64,000 nt of DNA from Anastatus disparis. Taxonomy: Eukaryota; Arthropoda; Insecta; Hymenoptera; Eupelmidae. Location of the stretch: assembly GCA_017163975.1 (NCBI GenBank), contig JAFFSR010000220.1:14898001-14962000 (forward strand), in the 5' to 3' direction. Positions 1-11,233 of this stretch are shown piece by piece (within the stretch, counting starts at the first letter, position 1; each line of letters starts with the position of its first letter). The translations under genes were made by a program, and so were the position numbers. The notes below the pieces were generated by a model that was not told the DNA's origin, searched no databases, and was given only the letters and a program-made list of their open reading frames with translations.

Positions 1-1116
1 GCCCAAGGATACTTGAGAAGCTCGTAAAGAAGAGAGGGAGGAAAAAAAGAAGAGCAAAAAAGAAAAGCTTTTTGAAGAACTTACCCTTTTTTTTTTCTTC
101 TAGTACTAGTGACATGGCGCAAGCGCGCAACGTATTGAGATTCCTTAAAACTTCGAGAGTCGAGGACTTGAGGAGAAAGAAAGAGAGAGAAAAAAAAAGA
201 AGAGAAGGAAGGAAAGAGTTTTTAAGTTGAAAAAAGTTTAATTTACCAACTTTGGTAGGTTCACCACAACGACAAGTATATGCGATTTTCGCCTGAAAAG
301 TGGACTTTTGTTTCACGAGAAGTTTCACTTCCGTTCTCTTCCTCTTTCTTTCTCTCTCTCTCTCTTTTTCTTTCTATCATCCTACTACCATAGTTTTCTT
401 CAATTATTTTTTTGCTTTTACTGTCTCTTGGGGAATTTTGTTGCATTGCATTTATGGAGTAGTTTATGTCGGTTGACGAAAATATGAAGGAACATATTTC
501 AGGACTTTTATGAAGTGGAGTGCATTAAAATTTTCTTTGAATCTTGTATATACTACATTTTGTTCTTAAAGTTCCTTTTACGTTTGTTTTTTTTTTCAGG
601 GAAACATTTTATAAAATTTTTTTAGTATTCATATTTATTCTATGAACAAAATACTTAAGTGCAAATAAAAGAGTGAAATATATTTTTTTACTAACATAAT
701 TTTTTTACCGCTTTAATAAAAATTTTAAATAACTTTTCTAAAAAATGTTCTTTCCTAATGGAATTTAATAAAATTTGATATTGCAAGTAAGACTTTGAAA
801 TTTCATATTACCGAAATTTTTTCATCTTCATATTTTTTAATCTAATTGGAAAATCGTTAAGTGAACATTTTATCAAATTTATATTTCATTCATTAATATC
901 AGATCAAAGGATATCCATTAAGTTAATTTGGTTTTTAAAGAAAAATTATGTAATGGCTTACTGTGCAAAGCCATAAAATCCATAATCTTAACTCAAAGAA
1001 TTTTTACTATTTAATTAAGAAGGAAAAAATTTATTGAAGATTTTTTAAAATTATATCATTTAACCGTGATTTTTTATCCATAATAATTTTAATATGTTTA
1101 AATTTATTCTATTATA
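1..1116. other. Non-coding, purine/pyrimidine tracts then AT-rich
   Basis: The first ~420 bases alternate between long purine-rich (GA) and pyrimidine-rich (CT) tracts, including a CT run near 343-366. From about 480 the sequence is AT-rich with runs of T. Open frames here are short and low-complexity, and I see no credible gene, splice-bounded exon or RNA gene. Confidence 0.6.
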
Positions 1117-1403
1117 CACTGTTAAAAATTTTTTTTTATTTTAACACACATAAGTGTTACAAATGAAACAAATATTTTTATGTACATTTTAAAGTAAAAA
1201 TTTTAACAAAAAAATTTATGAATAATTAAAAGTGTAAATTTTAAAAATTTATCTGTGTTAAAGTAGAAAGATTTTAATAATGTTTAGATAGCAAACACAC
1301 TCTGTATGTTAATTTTACAAAACTTTTGGATTTGATTTCAAAAGTAACAAAAAATTTTTAAAATACAAAAATTTTGACGAATCACACAAAATTTTTCACA
1401 GTG
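1117..1403. mobile_element. TA-flanked MITE, copy 1
   Basis: The left end reads TA-CACTGTTAAAAATTTT and the right end, on the opposite strand, reads TA-CACTGTGAAAAATTTTG. This gives terminal inverted repeats of about 16 bases with a TA dinucleotide on both sides. That is the signature of Tc1/mariner-type insertions, and the 287-bp length without an ORF makes it a non-autonomous MITE. The interior is homologous, in reverse orientation, to the element at 28213-28664: both contain the block AAAATCTTTCTACTTTAACA. Family assignment beyond the TA target is inference. Confidence 0.75.
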
Positions 1404-4400
1404 TATCATATTTTTATTTTACTAAAAAATATAAATTAAAATACAATACAAAATAACTCTATGTAAAAGTAAATCTTTCCATTCCTATTTCCAACGATTA
1501 CATTCGACGCGAAAGAATGGAAAAAAAATAAACGTAAAGAAAAAATTGACTTCGAAAAAGGGTAGAAAAACAGAGAAAAAAAGGAGAACAAGTAAAGAAA
1601 AGATCTCTCTCGGGATGTTTTCATAGAAAATGGTCTCTTTTGTATCGAGTGCCGCAGAATACAAACATCTGCAGGAATGGCCATTTCCGATTAGAGGATT
1701 TCCGGTGAGATATTTCACCTTACGAGTCAGAAATCAAGACCTTATTCAACAAAATTCAACGGAAAATACACACGTTCAATTTTCTTCTCTACTACTCCTC
1801 TAACTCTTCTTCTCAATCTAGTTTTTTCCACATTTTCTTTTTTTCATTTTATTTATTTACTTTTTTTTTTAAATATTTTTATTTTCCTAGAGATTCACAC
1901 TTCTTACGCTTCATACGATTTTATTTGCTGTATATTCTTCGATTTCTTTTTCATTTACTTTCAGGTTGATATTGCGTCTCTCTTTTTTTTTAACTTTTAT
2001 TTGTATAGACGCTTCTCTCTCTTTTATCTCTTTTCTTTGTGAAATGGTCTCTTGGGCCGGCCTCTTTCTATCTATAGAACTCACTGTTTGAATTCACGAG
2101 TTTCTGCACTTGCTCTTTAATATTTATGTTAAACTAGATTTTTAATCTTTGACCATTATGAAAATGGAAGTTTATATGCATTCATTCTGAAATTAAAGTG
2201 TTTTATATATTTTTATGTTAATATCTATAATTACTTTTCTCATTTAATGAAATATATGACACGTTAAATAAAATTTTGATTAAATATAAACAATGCATAT
2301 ATAAAAAAAATATTGAGAATGGTAAAAAAGATAACTTTTAATGATCATGTAAATTAGTATTCACATGAACATTGAAAGTTATCTTTGAATTGAAATTAGT
2401 CTTTGAATTGAAGTAAAAAGATTTTCATCAACTTCAGTAACAAGTTTTTCTCTATTTTAAGAGAAACATTTTTAAGATTGACATTCATATGAAAAACCTT
2501 TAAAACATTAAATAATGAAACTTTTTTATATCCGCAATACCGTTGCAGATAAGACTGGCTTATATACGAGTCAGCAAACAAATTCAGATCTTTCTTGTAA
2601 GCACGTTAAATTTAAATATACTTAAAATTTACGTAAGATTTATTTTTAAAAAGACAATTATAATTAAGATAGTTTATTCTATACACGAAAGTATTTATTA
2701 ATTATTTATGAATGAAAAGAATATGATAAGCAACTTTACTTTAAAGAACACAGTAATACAGAATATGTTTTCAGTTAGCGACTCTTAAATAAGTAATTTT
2801 GGCTTGGTTTTTCTACAGTTAATATCACATGATTTCTCTTAGCAAGCAATTTTCATTATAAAATACATGAATATTATGTATGTCACGTAATGTACTCTTT
2901 CTGCTCAGAACATCCAAAAGATTATTAAACGGATTATTCACTGACCTCTAAAACAAGTATTTAATGCGGTATGCTTTTGAAAATTAAAAATCATTAAAAT
3001 TCTAACCGCAGTTAAAATATTGAATATTATGTAAATAGAATAAACAGAATAATTTTTTATTTACAATCAGCGCTGTTGCGATATCAAAATATTTTTATTT
3101 TTTAATGACCTGTTTAAATTTATTTCCGTGTAATATAAAATAAAATTTCGGCTAGTGATTAAAAAAATTAATTACATCAGTAAACTTCTAATCAGTGTAA
3201 AAATATCTACACTTGACTAACATAGTAAAATTTTTAACTTAAAAAAAAAGCGAAATTTTCTAAAAAGAGTTAACAATTTGAATAGTCAAAAGAAAGCTTA
3301 TACTTTAACGTTCTACATCCCCACAATGTCAACACTCACAACATCAACAGACTTAATTGGATGGAAATTTTCTGCTCTAGAAACTGAATAAAAGTTCCTC
3401 CTTCTCCTCCTAACTAAATCTTCACATTTACATACATATATTTTCGGAAATCCTTGTTCAATTCTTTAAGCAATTAAGTTAAAGGGTAGGGGGATTAATT
3501 CTTTTTCTTCTTTCTTCTTTCTTTTTTTTTTTTTTTATACCTTGCTCGTCCAATTACTCGAAGCGCCGACCCGAAAATGACACACGACGCGCCGTCTGTC
3601 AAAGTGAGCAGAGAAAGCTGCACAAGTCACAAGCATACTTGTCGACAGTAGTGAAGCTTTAATTGCCGTGAAACGAAGACAAACTATAACTGGAATGTAC
3701 ATGCTTTTCACGCTGCTACTACGAATAGCTACATCCGTGAGATGTTCACTTGTTTCACGGCAAGTACTTTTACCCGCAAATGTTTGAACGATAACCTGCG
3801 TTACATAATGCGATTACAACACTACAATTACAATCTTACGTTCTTGTTAAATTTTGGTTAATTCATGTAATTTGACTGAAAATTTAGAGACTAGTTTCAA
3901 AGTGTATTACGTTAGATGTAAAAGTTTATTGAGTAAGAAATAGTTTTAAGTCAATACATCATCACCCAAAAATTATACATGATTCTATATCTTATTCATT
4001 TCTGTTTTCTGGTTCAATTTTACTAAATCTTTAATAAATCCATTATTCTAAATATTGGAATACTTTTTATTATTAATTTTTAAACTTTTGAGGAAATTTT
4101 AAATTTTCAAGAACAATATGGAAAGGATTTTGTATGATCAGTGTATATGCGGTCAGAACTTTTAACGAATCGTAGAGAACAAGTTACTCTATTTTTCCAT
4201 AAATTATTATGCTTCAAAGTGACAAATTCCGAAAACATTTTTCTTAGTAAATGTTTAGCCAATTTGTAAACTTACATGTTCAGTGCGCTAAATTCCTTAC
4301 ATCTGAAATTTCTATCATCAATGTAATTGTACGAATTTCCTCATAACGGTGATGACGTTGATCTATACCTTGAACTTTATCTATTCACCAACTCAATACC

Positions 4401-7400
4401 CATCCATCTATCTCATCAACGTTGCTCGTTATGTTTCCAAAAGCCAGTTTCCCTTTCTCTCTCTCTCTCTTCCTCTCCGTCCCTAAAATCTAAGCATTAA
4501 TTCCAAAACGTTCGAGAATACTAGAAACTCTATCTGCTTCTATTTCTCTCTCTCTCTGCCTCTTCTTGTGTCTCACTTTCTGATCTTTGCTTTTACACAC
4601 TGATTATGCGAAGTTTGCCGCAGAATTACGATGCACGCCGCCCGAGTGCCATTCGCATTCGCTCGTTTCAAGATAACTCACGCGTCGAACTTGTCACCAT
4701 CAAAAGGGAAGAGAGAGTACATGTTAAAGTTATATACGCAGCTTGTGTGTATGTACATATACGTATCTTACGTAGAAACTTAACGCTTTATATATTGGCT
4801 GTAAATTAGCTTGGCTAAAACGTGTACATTTATTGACCCTTTAATTTAAGTTATTACTAGTTGTTGTAAAGCTTTAATCCTTTATGCTTTGGGCTTGAGC
4901 ATTAATGTAAAGTAACTCGTTAGTAGCTGCTCAGGCTTAAATACTAAGGACTAAGAACTGTTTTACTAAAGTACGTACAGGTATACTGTAAACTATTTTT
5001 AACAAAAATTTTACATTTACAATTAACAAAACCGTTTATCATAAAATTAGTAAAAATTTAAATATTCAAAATTTGTATGTTGTCATGTGAAAATATCGTA
5101 ACTATGATCCAAAAACTTAAAATTTCATAACTGCAGTTCAGAGATTTTAAAATACGTATGTAAAATTTTTCAAATTATGCCGATGGATAAAGTTAAAAAT
5201 TTGCTACTATCAATTCACGCTAACTTAACATTAAATGCAAGATAAATGAACGAACCTACTGAATTTACAAGGCTTGTATCGGTTATGAATATATGTAAAA
5301 GAGAAATTTTGCATCGCTCTCGTCTCGCCCGTGGTTTTGCCCCCCCCCCCGAGTGAACGAAACTTTGCGGAAGTAGAGTTTTGAAGTTCCGCAGATAGAA
5401 AGTGCCAGGCCAGGTGTTACGAGGCTCGTTATCGTTTTCTGTCGATAATCCATTATTAATTTAACCCAGCCGGAAGTGGTTATTGAATATACAAAATATC
5501 ATAGTATCATTGAATTTTGCGGTATGAAGGAATTATTCCTTGTTATTTCCAGTACAAATTATGCAAATTGTTTGTGGTTTTCGAAATTCAAGATGTTTAA
5601 AAACAAAAATAAATATAATAATTTGTATTTGTATTTTTTTATTGGAAAATAAACTTAATTTCATTCTTTTATTTTTACTGACTCAGGTAACGTTTAGCAA
5701 TAAAACTTACTTGTGGTGCCTATACAAGCAATAAAGGATTTAGTAGTTCTACTAGGTTGTATTAGACTTTAACATACAAAACTTTATATGTTTACAAAGA
5801 CTTTCAATAGTTACAACTTTGAGTTATTTATGGTATATACTATAGAAATGAAAACAGTCATTTCGCGCGGAGATAGAATAACTTAAAAAGTTTCTTTGTG
5901 TGTTCGTCGCATGTTTGAGCACTTTATTTTATTTACATTTTAAAATGAAGGTTTGAAATATTTAGTGCTGGTATTTTTTCAACTGTCTGTATCATAGAAA
6001 CAAAAGTGAAAAATTAAAAAAATTTGTAGAAGAAATTTAAAAGAATACAAGAAAAAAGATAGTTTTATGTGTTGTGATAATTGAATTAGAATTAATAAGC
6101 AAAATTGTATTATGACTATACCTCTGGGCTTACGAAATTATTCGATAATATCAATTCTAAATGACTTATTAATACTTGAATTATAATTATCTTCGCTAGG
6201 ATGAATTATGTAGATGATGTCAACTTCAAATTTTGAAAAGTTTTTATAGAATTAAATATTTTTTTAAATTTATATGCGCTTTGTTATAAATTATAGATTA
6301 TTTAAATCATCATGAAAACCCACAGAAAATAGTATCTTATGTGTATAATAAGTAGATGTACTTAATTTCAAGGATCATGTAGATTTATTTAGTCGATCAA
6401 ATATTTTTGATTTTGGGAAATATTTTCATTTTGATTGGATGCCCAATTCTATTATTACTCAATATTTATTTGTAACCTATGACCATTTATCTTGTAAAAG
6501 ACATTGGACATAGAGGAAATATAAGATTTAGAATAATTATTTTTAGTTTTTTTGTTTTCTTAAATAGTAATCCAAATTATAGTCAAGTATATTTTTACAT
6601 AAATTTTTATTGAGCTATTTTTTGGTAAGCTTTTATGTATGCATTCATTGTCGATTCAACACAAATTAAATAACTTTGAATCTAATAAGTGAATTACTTA
6701 TTCGATTTAAGTATCCGGTTATTTACAAAACAAATTTCTTTTGCATAATCCAAAAACCTGCTGACGCAGAAACAATTTTATAAAGTTAATCAAAAGCCGA
6801 ACTACGAATACTATAAGACAAAGTCAGTTTGTGTGTTGATGTGCAAATAAAATACTTTTGAGTTCTTGTTACCGTAAAGCAATTTACATTGCGAGAGTGT
6901 CGAACTGTGTCTAAACGTGATTATGCTTAAATGTACAAAGTAAAAACAAAGCCAACATCCTCTTTTCTTGGATGCAAGAGATTCTTTACAATCATAGTAG
7001 GATGCTGGCTGCTCAAAAGCTTAACTCCCAACTCTTCTACTTTGTCGTATCTATATACGATTCTCTCTCTCTTTCTTTTCACCATTGAGTGCGACAAACT
7101 TTACGACGCAATTGCTTTTAACGACCAGGAACGGTAGCTGACGCCTATATTTGACGTTGCATGAACTCAATGAACCGTGACGATTTTCTTTTGATTATAA
7201 ATTGCAAATTCTTTTTTTTTTTGTTACTGTCATAATGCACTTTTCTATTTGTTTTAAACGTACTTTAATTCAGTAGAAATTGAAATTGATAACATTTTTC
7301 CCTTTTAAGCTTGATGTAAATTGAAAACCTATTTTAAAATTGATATTTTGTTTTTAAGATATTAAATTAAAACTTTTTTGTTTGTTTAAAATCAATCTTT

Positions 7401-7572
7401 TTTATGCTAATTAATGAATGGCTGTTTTACGATTGGTTCACAATAACTGTTGTAATTACTTTTATTTTTAAGAAATTTATAATATATTAACTTTCAGTAA
7501 TATGATGAAAAAATTGAATTTTAAATAAATGTTCCATCAAATTATGTTAATTTAAAAATCTCTTTATATGGA
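1404..7572. other. Gene-free AT-rich stretch with GC islands
   Basis: No coding sequence can be supported. 1500-2060 is pyrimidine-rich. Islands of more balanced composition lie at 3540-3800 (several CpG-containing words), 4380-4800 (CT-rich then mixed), 5320-5480 (starting with a run of ten C at 5341) and 6900-7140. Their contrast with the background could reflect conserved regulatory sequence or old repeats, but the sequence alone cannot decide. A good 3' splice-like site sits at about 5686, after a long pyrimidine tract, but the frame behind it closes after 15 codons and no partner exon was found. Confidence 0.5.
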
Positions 7573-7636
7573 TAATATTACCACTTATGCTACCATAAGT
7601 GGTATAATATTACCACTTATGTCACCATAAGTGGTA
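7573..7636. repeat. Tandem palindromes with TAATATTAC loop
   Basis: Two near-identical 32-bp units each form a hairpin with arms TACCACTTATG/CATAAGTGGTA around a 4-base loop. The junction between the units forms a third possible hairpin: stem CATAAGTGG/CCACTTATG with loop TATAATATTA. In that register TAATATTAC (7605-7613) spans the loop and the stem edge; a second copy lies at 7573-7581. This nonanucleotide is the nicking site of geminivirus-type rolling-circle origins. Chance in AT-rich palindromic DNA is possible, and no Rep-like frame is visible nearby. Confidence 0.6.
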
Positions 7637-7639
7637 ATA

Positions 7640-7941
7640 CCGAGCCTCGGTTGCGATACTGCATCTGTACAGTTTGGCGATATCACATAGCCTGGAATAT
7701 ATATAGGTCGACTTTCGCTACTATCAGCACCATTCGACTAATCGATTGGCATTGTTTCTATTTAGAGATCCTTCTTCTGTGCTCTGCTATTAAAGCTTCC
7801 GATGGAATTCAAAGAAGTAGGCTTCCAGAAGCTTTGTGGATATTATTTTACTGAAATGTTTTATTAAAAATCTACAAGTATCTTTATTAGAATATTTCTG
7901 ATAGCTATTCAATAAACTTTTTTTGTAAGATTCAAAGTAAT
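7640..7941. other. Mixed-composition segment beside a decayed coding region
   Basis: This segment has more balanced base composition than its surroundings. It contains the short palindrome CCGAGCCTCGG (7640-7650) and a TATA-like word near 7698-7706. It adjoins the degraded minus-strand coding region and may be its 3' end or flank. I could not demonstrate long terminal repeats, because no second copy was found in the window. Confidence 0.3.
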
Positions 7942-9000
7942 CTATTTGTAACTTTCTCGAAATCTTAATAAATGTTGAATTGTTCTTTTGTCAAAGCTTT
8001 CTGAAAGTTTTCTCATAATGTTACAACAATCTTTCTTGGAATATTTTTGACAGTTAGTTCCCAGTCCCAGACGTAATATTTGATGAACGCTCCCTGAAAG
8101 ATTCTGAATTTTACTCTTAAGCTTCCAGAAAGTTTCCAGGAAACTTGGTCTACTATAAGCTCTTATTCTCTTTGGAGAAATAAGTTTATTTTTTTCAGTT
8201 GGTTTAGGTGTTGAGGTATTTTTAGGTGAGAAGGCTTCTAAGCTTTCCCGCAATTGTTCGTTGTTCTGTACTTGATTTGATGCGGTAATTCGGATAAAAA
8301 TAAAGGCTAAGTCTAGAATAATGGTTTTATGAATTTATTATATTTAAACTTAATAATAAAAAAATATTGTTTATTTTTTCTTCTAATTTTTATTTTAAGA
8401 TCTAATATAGTTGTTACTATTTTCTGTTTTTAAGGTCGAGCTAGAATCTTCTTCACATCTTTATGGAACAAATTTATCCATATATTGTTTACCTTTGATG
8501 TTTGTTTGAAATATTCTTGGATCCCTTCATTTCTAATGTTTAATTCAGGTACATTTACCGAATCTGGGGTAGTTAGTTGATTGAATTTTTCGAAGTCCCT
8601 GGATTAGCATTTTCTCCAATTTTTTTTAATCTAGTAATCTTTTATTCTGATAACGTTTTTGGTTGACGTGTATCTGGCAAACGGAATTTGAGAAGCGCTC
8701 TGTTTTCTTATCTAACGGGAGCGATCCTGACCATATTTTTCAGTTCTTCTAATAGTTCTTTTTAATAATTGTGAAAACCTTTTCTTATGCGTTCACATTC
8801 CTCTATTAATTTCTTCAAAGCTCTTTTCGTTTATCAGTGTTTACTCGAGTTCTTGTAAGGTTCTGCAATCTGCTTTTATAAATCTGAGTAAATAAGAGTT
8901 ACGAATTTGGTCAGATTTTACACTTGACTTTAATGATGTAGTCTTAAAACCGCCACTGGTAACTATTTGGAATAAACAAACTTCATAGTCAAACAGTTAA
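7942..9000 (-). pseudogene. Degraded coding region, family unknown, possibly mobile-element gag-like
   Basis: Read on the minus strand this interval gives several long protein-like stretches broken by stops and frame changes. From about 9000 to 8843 an open stretch includes VTSGGFKTTSLK and ends at a stop after TLQELE. A second stretch (about 8825-8580) includes LIEECERIRKG, KELLEELKNMVRIAPVR and LLKFRLPDTRQPKTLSE, with in-frame stops between these blocks. A third (about 8570-8430) includes LNIRNEGIQEYFKQTSK. A fourth, about 130 codons with no stop (about 8335-7942), includes NNEQLRESLEAFSPKN and ends FRESYK. The charged, helical, lysine/glutamate-rich composition resembles gag-like proteins of retroelements. 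I do not recognise a family and no protease or polymerase motif was seen. Confidence 0.45.
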
Positions 9001-9239
9001 TTACAAATATTTAATACTTTTAGTATTTTTGACATTTTTGTTAAAAAATTTCTCTAAAATCTTTGTATTAAATCAAATTTATTTATTATATAATATCTTA
9101 AATTCTTTTTATTGACTCACTACTTAGTTGGTTTTCAACATTCTATTTCATAAAAGAAAAAAAATACTGAATAGTAGTAAGGAGATCGTTCAGGTTGAAA
9201 TTGTAGAAGTGCTTACGTTACTTTTTTATGAGACAGACA

Positions 9240-9401
9240 CTTTAGTCCCCGGGTGGACGGTTATTTAAGTTATATTTGGTGTGTTCAAGCGTGTGCGTTC
9301 GGTTAGCCAAAGGACTTAGCGCGAAGTGTATTATATTGTCGAGTGAGAGTGGGAGAGAGCAAAGAAGAATGAATTTCTTTCATAAATGGTCTTTTCAAAG
9401 G
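9240..9401 (+). other. Candidate 5' exon with start codon and splice donor
   Basis: A local island of balanced composition ends in a short frame, ATG at 9369-9371 coding MNFFHKWSFQ plus two bases of a codon, directly followed by the donor sequence AAAG/GTAAGA at 9401. The region before the ATG has no TATA box, but contains TCGGTT near 9299, a possible initiator. The exon phase (two bases left over) matches the candidate micro-exon at 20161-20208. It could be the first exon of a gene with long introns, an untranslated exon, or chance. Confidence 0.25.
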
Positions 9402-11065
9402 TAAGAAGACGATGTGCAGAACTTATACTAAAACTTAAAGCTTTCCTTTTTTGGCTCGAGTTTACGTGAGAGCATTAGTTTTTATTGATACTTTTTCTTA
9501 AATCTTTTTATGCACTCGCTGATATCTTTAGAACTTTCGAATGATTTAAAGATTTAACTTTTTATTTTCCATTACTTTTATTCACCACTTATTATAATAC
9601 TTTTTATTTTTAAAATCATGCTATCTTCATAAGCAGAAGGTTAAGTATACAATTTAGGTAAAAGTAATGTTTAAAAATAAATAATTAATTAATTAATCAA
9701 AAACGTATTTTGTATTTTTTTTCCACATCTAATTTCTTAGAGTTAAAAATTAGAGATAGAAATTAATATATTAACTTCATTAGATAGTATTCTATTGAAT
9801 TGATTTTCCTTAGTTTGGTAAACCACGTTCGAACGGTTAGAAATTACCTCGTAATCATAATATAGATTATCAATACTGTAGTTGCGTAGAGTTCATAATC
9901 TAATGAAAATTTTACTCTCTTAAATTTAAAATAGTTTTCAAATTTTTGGACTTGAGTTTACAAGTTATTTGTGATAAATTTTGCAATACTCTTACCTAAA
10001 TATATGACCATGAAATTTTGCAGTTATTGTAACATTATCAAGTTAAAAAAATTTCAAAAATTTGTCAAGTGTCTATTTACTGGTTGGTTAATCTTAAATG
10101 CTTTAAAAATTAAAAAAATTTACAAAAATAATAATAAAAATAAAGATAAAAATTCATAGTATTTACAATTTAATGTAACCATATCGTTTGATTACAAAAC
10201 GAAGTTAATGAAAATGAAAATGGATTACATTGAAATATCCGTGATATCTATAAAAATGATGAATATACAATATGAATATGAAATCAAAAGCTGCAAGTGA
10301 CTGGAGAATATTGAATTCAGTTGTAATATTTATTGTGAAATTCATATATTCAGAAATAGCCTTAATTTGCGAACATTTAAATTCATAGAAACTATTTTAT
10401 TCGTTACCAATTGGTACTAACAAATTTTGTTTAACAATTCAGAAAAAGTTATTCATTATCATTAAATAAAACTTTCAAAGAATATTCATGTATTTTTTTT
10501 ATTTGATCCAAAAATAATTTTTTTTTCAATAACATATTTCATTCTGTTAATAAAAACAATATCGAGTTCTATGATGCATGCAGAGATCAATACTAATTTT
10601 CTTCAAATATATACTGAGTCTTTGAATTCTCTTATTCAAATTTTTTTCTGAATGATAATAGATGACTACAATAACTCATTTGAAATCCTTGATATCTTTT
10701 TCCATCTATTTATTCGCTCAATTCAGTCGATTTTATAAGAATAAGCATGACTGAAAAAAAAACAATTGTAATTTATTTAAAATATGTGTTTTTTTAAGCT
10801 TTGTTATTATGTTTTCCTTTGTGTTAGCTTTCATTTGGTTTTACAACATTTTGTGTAATGAAAAAAATTTTATTTGCAGATGTTACTATCTTAATGTATT
10901 GAAATATGGTAAATATCTTTAAGTATATTATAAATTTTAAACAATTTTTCGTATAATAGAGAATTATTTTTGAAATTTTATTCTGTATTTTTATAAATAA
11001 AATTTTATAACAATATTTAACTAAAAAGATTGCTTTCTTTATTTTAACGTTCATGATTATTCATG
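9402..11065. other. AT-rich, no gene seen
   Basis: Strongly AT-rich sequence with homopolymer runs and no splice-bounded frame, RNA gene or repeat that I can support. Confidence 0.55.
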
Positions 11066-11233
11066 GAGGTCGTCAGTGGCTCAGTCCGTAGAGCGATAGA
11101 TTCGTAGATTCATAAGCTGATTGATAAAAGCACCGCTGTACATTACATCTGCTTTATTCACAAGCATACTGAAACGACCTCCGTCGCTAATTAGCATCGT
11201 AATGATAGCATAAATACAGCGACGTTAAATAAA
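11066..11233 (+). mobile_element. tRNA-derived SINE, internally deleted
   Basis: It begins GAGGTCGTCAGTGGCTCAG, a tRNA-like head with an A-box (TGGCTCAGTCCGTAGAGC). It then shares with the copies at 22620 and 28418 the body word AAGCACC and the tail GTCGCTAATTAGCATCGTAA, ending CAGCGACGTTAAATAAA. The B-box region (GAGTTCGAATCCC in the other copies) is missing here, so part of the tRNA-like head has been deleted. This copy should be transcriptionally dead. No clear target duplication was found. Confidence 0.8.

Noticed and set aside
5686..5734. Terminal exon after a strong pyrimidine tract and CAG
   Set aside because: Only 15 codons, and no upstream exon in a compatible phase could be identified.
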